From Paenibacillus dendritiformis (GTDB lineage: Bacteria > Bacillota > Bacilli > Paenibacillales > Paenibacillaceae): a stretch of DNA of 35,787 nucleotides. Positions 32,258-35,787 of the stretch are shown piece by piece; the stretch's first letter is position 1; the number at the start of each line of letters is the position of its first letter. Both the position numbers and the translations under genes were made by a program. Under the pieces are notes generated by a model. The model worked only from the letters and a program-made list of their open reading frames with translations. It had not been told where the DNA came from and made no database searches. The stretch lies in contig NZ_LDIG01000063.1 of the NCBI RefSeq assembly GCF_015845845.1, positions 1-35,787 of the forward strand. The letters run 5' to 3'.

Positions 32258-33157
32258 GAAGCTTGGGGTTGTGATGATGTGAATGGACCGAAAATTGCTA
32301 TTTTATCCGTGCTCAGTAATGCCTTCGTCGTCTTGTTGAAGCTCATTGTCGGCTTGATTACGGGTTCAATTGCCGTCATCTCGGAAGCGATCCACTCCTC
32401 GCTGGATTTGGCGGCTTCCGTGATCGCTTTTTTCTCGGTGCGGCTGTCGGGCCGTGCCGCGGATAAGAATCATCCATACGGGCATGGCAAGGTGGAGAAC
32501 ATATCGGGAACCGTAGAGACGCTGCTTATTTTTATTGCGGGCGCCTGGATTATGTATGAATGTGTTCACAAGCTGTTCGAGCCTGCGCCGATTGAACTGC
32601 CTTATTTGGGCGTCATCGTCATGTTTGTCGGGACGGGCATCAATTTCATCGTCTCTCGCCGGGTAAGCAAAGCGGCATCAGAGCTGAATTCGGTCGCCAT
32701 GAAATCCAATGCGCTGCATTTGCTTAGCGATGTGTATACATCGTTAGGAGTCGGTTGCAGCCTGTTGCTTGCTGCCTTGACCGGATGGACGATATTGGAT
32801 CCAATCATCGGCATTATACTGGCTCTGTACATCATGAGAGAGGCGTACAAGCTGATGAAAGAGTCCTTTCCTCCGCTGCTGGATGCCCGCTTGACCGAAC
32901 AAGAGGAACGGGAAATTGTGCAGGTGATAGAATCTTTTCAAGATCAATACATAGAATGCCATGACTTGCGCACCCGGCGCTCCGGTCCCGTCGAATACGT
33001 CGATTTCCATCTTGTGGTCCCCTCCAAGCTCGATATCGACACCGCTCATCGGCTATGCGATGACATCGAGCAGGCAATTACGGCGGCGTTCCGCCGTGCC
33101 CAAGTATTTATTCATGTCGAACCGGAGCATGAACGATTGGCCAGCTTGAACGAATAG
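32246..33157 (+). CDS. Cation diffusion facilitator metal exporter
   Basis: About 300 residues. Six membrane segments carry the CDF site residues: SEAIHSSLDLAASVIAFFSV near 46-65 (first site, with H and D), the DKNHPYGHGKVENISGTVET loop near 73-92, and ALHLLSDVYTSLGVGCSLLL near 155-174 (second site, H and D). The cytoplasmic C-terminal domain spans about 215-295: HDLRTRRSGPVEYVDFHLVV and VFIHVEPE. The protein exports divalent metal such as zinc, manganese or iron in exchange for protons. The start is uncertain: ATG 32246 has no ribosome site and sits within a palindrome, whereas GTG 32279 follows TGGGGT and begins VNGPKIAILSVLSN, where family members normally begin. Confidence 0.88.
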   Translation: MNNNEAWGCDDVNGPKIAILSVLSNAFVVLLKLIVGLITGSIAVISEAIHSSLDLAASVIAFFSVRLSGRAADKNHPYGHGKVENISGTVETLLIFIAGAWIMYECVHKLFEPAPIELPYLGVIVMFVGTGINFIVSRRVSKAASELNSVAMKSNALHLLSDVYTSLGVGCSLLLAALTGWTILDPIIGIILALYIMREAYKLMKESFPPLLDARLTEQEEREIVQVIESFQDQYIECHDLRTRRSGPVEYVDFHLVVPSKLDIDTAHRLCDDIEQAITAAFRRAQVFIHVEPEHERLASLNE

Positions 33158-33232
33158 GATCGAGCCAATGCCGCCGCATTGGCTCCCCGCTCCCGCTTTT
33201 CCATTCGGTTCTGCCGCAAGCCCCCCCCGGCT

Positions 33233-33638
33233 TTACAGCCTCCGGCTCATGCTCAACGAATTCGGGTAAGTCAGCTCGAAGCCGTATTTCTTAATAGAAG
33301 CCAACGGACGGGACATCGGCCATAAGCAGAATGTCTGCCCCTTGCGGCGCCTGCTGCTGCAAATGATCCATCAACGCATCCATTATCTTCTTTTCCCCTT
33401 CCCCGCCTTCACAGGAGGGATGGATCAGAACATCGACGATCTGAAAATAACAAGCTCCGTCGCCGATGATTCTCCCCATTCCGAGCAGTTGCCCATGGTC
33501 GCCTCTAATCACGATGCACAACAGCGAATTCCTCAATGCCGTATGGGCAGCCGCCTCCTCCTTCGCGGCGAGACCCGCAGCGGCCCGCAATTCCACATAC
33601 TCTCCCGTGCCGGGAACTTCATGCAAAACGTTCATCAA
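33233..33638 (-). pseudogene. GNAT acetyltransferase, frameshifted near the C-terminus
   Basis: The main frame (from 33638) has the GNAT build: MMNVLHEVPGTGEYVELRAA, SLLCIVIRGDHGQLLGMGRI, FQIVDVLIHPSCEGGEGEKK (acetyl-CoA pyrophosphate loop) and ILLMADVPSVGFY, then a TAA at 33291. The expected end continues in the next frame, KKYGFELTYPNSLSMSRRL, to a TAA at 33233. The text reads TTCTATTAAG where TTCTATAAG is expected, so one extra T ends the protein 20 residues early. The truncated 115-residue form lacks the last beta strand. A fully active N-acetyltransferase is unlikely unless this is a sequence error. The ATG follows AGGAGGA. Confidence 0.8.
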
Positions 33639-33778
33639 GATGTCCTCCTTTAGTCCTTTCTCGGAACAGCTCTTTCATAAACCAACATACTACATTTATG
33701 CAAGTGCTAAAGTTCTGAAAGAGAACCTGCCGGGGACTATAGAAAAGAAATAGTAAACCCTGACATGCAGCTTGAATT

Positions 33779-33806
33779 TTTTTTTATAAGAATTTGCCCT
33801 TCGCCG
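33779..33806 (+). repeat. Near-repeat, left copy
   Basis: TTTTTTTATAAGAATTTGCC continuing CTTCGCCG matches 34864-34890 with one substitution and one extra T. The right copy carries the -35 of the MerR gene promoter. The pair encloses an AT-rich 1.1-kb segment. Confidence 0.6.
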
Positions 33807-33891
33807 AACTTTATCCCTTAAACCCAAAACTGACTCGCAAAATGATAGCCAGTTCTCTGGATAACCACTGGACATAAATAACTGGCACCGA

Positions 33892-34134
33892 TTATGGGCA
33901 GTATAAGTATAATTTCTCTTGCAAGCTTGCCAAGACTTCTTGTGGCACTTCCCTGATCTTGATATCCCGACCAAGAAAAAGCAGCCAATTCGTCATTTCG
34001 GTCAATTCTTCTGAATGGTCCGACAGATCAAGCAGGTCTGGATTATAGGGGTTAGTCCCTTCAAAAAGCAAGATTTGATTTAACAGAACAAGGTCATCTT
34101 GCTGGTTTTCCGAATGTTGGCGGGCCAAATGCAA
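33892..34134 (-). CDS. Hypothetical acidic 80-aa protein or fragment
   Basis: The frame runs from a TTG at 34134 to TAA at 33892 and has no clear ribosome site. The translation is protein-like and acidic: HLARQHSENQQDDLVLLNQI near the start, DLLDLSDHSEELTEMTNWLL in the middle and QEVLASLQEKLYLYCP at the end. The frame stays open upstream for about 16 more codons (STFHHIRSRFAAPSRP) without an ATG, so it may be the C-terminal end of a lost gene. It converges on nothing and diverges from the 34225 gene. No family is recognised. Confidence 0.35.
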   Translation of the reverse strand: MHLARQHSENQQDDLVLLNQILLFEGTNPYNPDLLDLSDHSEELTEMTNWLLFLGRDIKIREVPQEVLASLQEKLYLYCP

Positions 34135-34224
34135 CGGTCGAGATGGGGCAGCGAAACGGCTTCGTATATGGTGAAATGTGGATTCCTGTCGTTAGGAAAT
34201 AAAGAAATAAAAGGAGCGAGAGAA

Positions 34225-34689
34225 ATGTCCTATATCGTTGATTTTAAAAACGTGTCCACGGTCGGTTTAGAGTCTTCACCAGTAGCGGAATCTCTTGCCG
34301 GTTTACGAGCGAATGAAGCCCGTTACTTTATGAACAAATATAAGCATGAATTTACGGTTGTACCCGCTAGCGAAAGCCAGGAGACCCTAAGCTACGTGAA
34401 CCGGGTTTTGAAAGAAGAACGTGGTATTGAGTTTGCGGCCAAACCTTTAGAAACGTCAAGTTTTCAAGTGGAAAATATCAAATGGGCCTTCGTCTTTTAT
34501 GAGGACGGTCTTGAGGTCAACGTCATGTATACGGTTGATGACCCTAAGAAGCGGGCCGTTGGTTTTAAGCTTTCTGAAGGGATGGAAGTACCGAAGGAGT
34601 TAGAAGGGGATTTTAAGTTCGCTCGGCAGAAGTCTAAACTGGCTGGAACCATTCGGGGCTCGTATTTTGTAATTAAAGGAGAATATTAA
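34225..34689 (+). CDS. Conserved-looking hypothetical protein (154 aa)
   Basis: 154 residues from ATG at 34225, which follows AAAAGGAG; a longer frame from 34099 is rejected because its extra part is not supported. The protein begins MSYIVDFKNVSTVGLESSPV and has LRANEARYFMNKYKHEFTVV, then FAAKPLETSSFQVENIKWAF, VFYEDGLEVNVMYTVDDPKK and a C-terminal SKLAGTIRGSYFVIKGEY. It is soluble, mixed alpha/beta, with no signal peptide. I cannot name the family. It lies alone in an AT-richer segment between the near-repeats, which may have been acquired as a unit. Confidence 0.7.
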   Translation: MSYIVDFKNVSTVGLESSPVAESLAGLRANEARYFMNKYKHEFTVVPASESQETLSYVNRVLKEERGIEFAAKPLETSSFQVENIKWAFVFYEDGLEVNVMYTVDDPKKRAVGFKLSEGMEVPKELEGDFKFARQKSKLAGTIRGSYFVIKGEY

Positions 34690-34736
34690 AGCAGGCATTA
34701 ACATCGCAAAACAGCACCTCTCCATCAATGAACAGT

Positions 34737-34785
34737 GACCCAAGAGAAGGGACATTTTGAAAAAAGTGCCCTCCCTTGGGTCTTA
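34737..34785 (+). terminator. Terminator of the 34225 gene
   Basis: GACCCAAG (34737-34744) pairs with CTTGGGTC (34775-34782), extended inward by GGGACA against TGCCCT with a mismatch; the T-run is weak (TTAT). Confidence 0.6.
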
Positions 34786-34863
34786 TGCATTTATGAGATG
34801 AAGCAGTTGGAGAGCAACCCCAATGTGTTGCACGTAACAAGCCCAAGCACAGCAGCTTAAATG

Positions 34864-34890
34864 TTTTTTTAGAAGAATTGCCCTTCGCCG
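34864..34890 (+). repeat. Near-repeat, right copy
   Basis: TTTTTTTAGAAGAATTGCCC followed by TTCGCCG matches 33779-33806 with one substitution and one missing T. It carries the TTGCCC -35 of the MerR gene promoter. Confidence 0.6.
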
Positions 34891-34906
34891 CCTCATCTGG
34901 TATAGT
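34878..34906 (+). promoter_or_regulatory. Promoter of the MerR-type gene
   Basis: TTGCCC (34878-34883), a 17-base spacer and TATAGT (34901-34906) form a good SigA-type promoter 36 bases before the ATG at 34943. Confidence 0.7.
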
Positions 34907-34942
34907 GGAATCCCGAACGTCGCCCCAAGGAGGTCAAGACAG

Positions 34943-35425
34943 ATGCGCTACTACAAGCCAAGCGAGATAGCGAAGGAGCTTCACATCAGCACGAGCGCTT
35001 TGCGCCACTACGAATCATGGGGAGTCGTCCCTGCCCCTGCGCGCGCCGCCAATGGGTACCGCCTGTATACGATCGAGCATCTGGCGTATTTCCGCTGCCT
35101 GCGCGCCATGTTCCCCGGCTTCGGTGTCGCGGTCACCTGCCAAGTGCTGCGCCATATTCAAGAGTCGAATGTCGACGCCGTCTTCTGGATCGTGAACAAG
35201 GAGCAGGCAAATCTTCAGCAGGAAAAAGTCGCCGCTGACCAAACGCTGGAGCTGCTGCACCATCTCGAGCTTCCTCCGATCGCGAACAAGAGGCTGAAGG
35301 AGTACATGACGATTGGCGAGGCCACCGAAGTCACCGGCGTGACTGCATCTGCCATACGCCATTGGGAGAAGGAAGGATTACTGACGCCGGCGCGCGACGT
35401 CCGAAAAAGGCAACGAAGTCGATGA
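34943..35425 (+). pseudogene. MerR-family regulator truncated by an IS remnant
   Basis: ATG at 34943 follows AAGGAGG. The first 130 or so residues are an unusual double-HTH MerR protein: MRYYKPSEIAKELHISTSAL and RHYESWGVVPAPARAANGYR near 1-40. A helical linker with NKEQANLQQEKVAADQTLEL comes next, then a second HTH start YMTIGEATEVTGVTASAIRH and WEKEGLLTPARD near 130-151. At 35396 the native sequence stops inside the second HTH and 65 bases identical to 151-215 follow; the last nine residues (VRKRQRSR part) are IS sequence read out of frame. The rest of the second domain is missing, so the regulator is cut. Confidence 0.85.
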
Positions 35426-35460
35426 AACCGAAACTGATTGTGAGGTAATGACAAACGAAA
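35396..35460 (+). repeat. 65-bp exact direct repeat, copy 2 (IS 3' end in merR)
   Basis: The sequence is identical to 151-215. On the left it joins the MerR gene at a shared GACG-type microhomology; on the right it joins CCTGAATCCG, the apparent left end of an IS1380-type element. Only the last 65 bases of the first IS are left here. Confidence 0.9.
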
Positions 35461-35787
35461 CCTGAATCCGTGAAATGAAATCATAGAAAAGTTAGAAAAT
35501 GAGCCGCCGGTAAAGTAAAATAAGGAAAAAGGGAAGAATTCCCGTATTTCTTTAACTCACCCCGGAGGTGCCATTGATGAAACCCGTACGTTTTCAACTG
35601 GATCAGTCCGTGGAGATGCTGACCGCTCATTCCGGTCTTGCCCTCATTGGCTTGCTCCTTTCCCATACCCAGATTGCCAAGCGCTTGACTCGTTCCTCGC
35701 TTCCCGGTGTACATCAACCCACGGTCACTCACCCGGATGTGGTCTACGCGTACCTGGGGCTACTTTGTCAAGGGAAAAGTGACTTTG
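35461..35787 (+). mobile_element. Left part of an IS1380-family element (runs off the window)
   Basis: The element appears to start at CCTGAATCCG, directly after the 65-bp repeat, with a leader of about 115 bases to the transposase ATG at 35577. The right end and inverted repeat lie outside the window, so the boundary is inferred from the abrupt change of sequence and the transposase start. Confidence 0.6.
35577..35787 (+). CDS. IS1380-family transposase, N-terminal 70 residues (cut by window end)
   Basis: ATG at 35577 follows GGAGG (35564-35568) and the frame stays open to the end. The translation begins MKPVRFQLDQSVEMLTAHSG and continues LALIGLLLSH, then THPDVVYAYLGLLCQGKSDF at the edge. 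The AHSGLALIGLLL segment and the early GDP/QGKSDF-type text match the N-terminus of IS1380 (DDE group 1) transposases, which are about 430-450 residues. The catalytic DDE residues lie outside, so activity cannot be judged. Confidence 0.8.
   Translation, partial: MKPVRFQLDQSVEMLTAHSGLALIGLLLSHTQIAKRLTRSSLPGVHQPTVTHPDVVYAYLGLLCQGKSDF

Noticed and set aside
1..35787. tRNA, rRNA or CRISPR array
   Set aside because: No cloverleaf ending in CCA context, no rRNA-like conserved blocks, and no regularly spaced 24-40-bp repeats were seen; the only regular repeats are the 11-bp boxes at 17009-17048.

Overview
The window looks like chromosomal DNA of a Gram-positive, endospore-forming member of the Paenibacillaceae, most likely Paenibacillus. 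The evidence is moderate-to-high GC coding sequence with strong AGGAGG-type ribosome sites, a secreted copper-amine-oxidase-N-domain protein, a YjcZ-type sporulation miniprotein, a tRNA-Gln T-box leader, a bacRS-bcrABC type bacitracin locus, a KhtTU K+/H+ antiporter and a FusB-type EF-G binding protein. The species is not resolved. No rRNA, tRNA or CRISPR array was seen.

Layout. 1-215: 3' end of an insertion-sequence transposase. 216-614: gene-free, with two hairpin elements. 615-2307: MFS transporter remnant behind a GT28 glycolipid glycosyltransferase. 2481-3350: membrane-anchored metallophosphoesterase. 3369-4018: broken DUF2785 gene. 4058-5723: cupin-XRE regulator divergent from an EmrE-type DMT exporter. 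5792-9785: five-gene minus-strand unit (59-aa membrane protein, ABC ATPase, ABC permease, AgrC-like kinase, LytTR regulator). 10102-11064: secreted copper-amine-oxidase-N protein. 11241-14540: tight KS III / ATP-grasp / epimerase / SDR operon, three of whose four genes are damaged. 14634-18772: two-component system plus BcrAB-like ABC transporter plus BcrC-type undecaprenyl-pyrophosphatase. 19011-24177: two-gene operon for a very large acyl-CoA dehydratase activase and an HgdB-like partner behind a perfect CRP/Fnr-type palindrome. 24341-25152: frameshifted speD. 25349-26002: FusB-type protein. 26265-28034: glnS with an internal deletion behind an apparently intact glutamine T-box. 28199-30167: small genes (YjcZ, CWC-type zinc protein, GrpB). 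30383-33157: khtTU and a CDF metal exporter. 33233-33638: frameshifted GNAT. 33780-34890: AT-rich segment bounded by a near-repeat. 34943-35460: MerR gene cut by the same IS remnant found at position 151. 35461-end: 5' end of an IS1380-type element running off the window.

How the genes work together. Three blocks concern envelope or antibiotic stress: the bcr locus, FusB, and the exporters. The strongest regulatory logic is in the bcr locus, where four hexamer-like boxes at exact 11-bp intervals lie between the kinase gene and bcrA, as expected for an OmpR-type regulator. It is also clear at the dehydratase-activase operon (anaerobic-type palindrome) and at glnS (T-box with CAA specifier).

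A striking property of the window is the number of damaged genes. Larger deletions affect the MFS, DUF2785, KS III, epimerase, glnS and MerR genes. Apparent single-base frameshifts affect DUF2785, ATP-grasp, speD and GNAT. The deletions argue for genuine genome decay with IS activity. The single-base shifts could be decay or sequencing error, and the sequence alone cannot decide.
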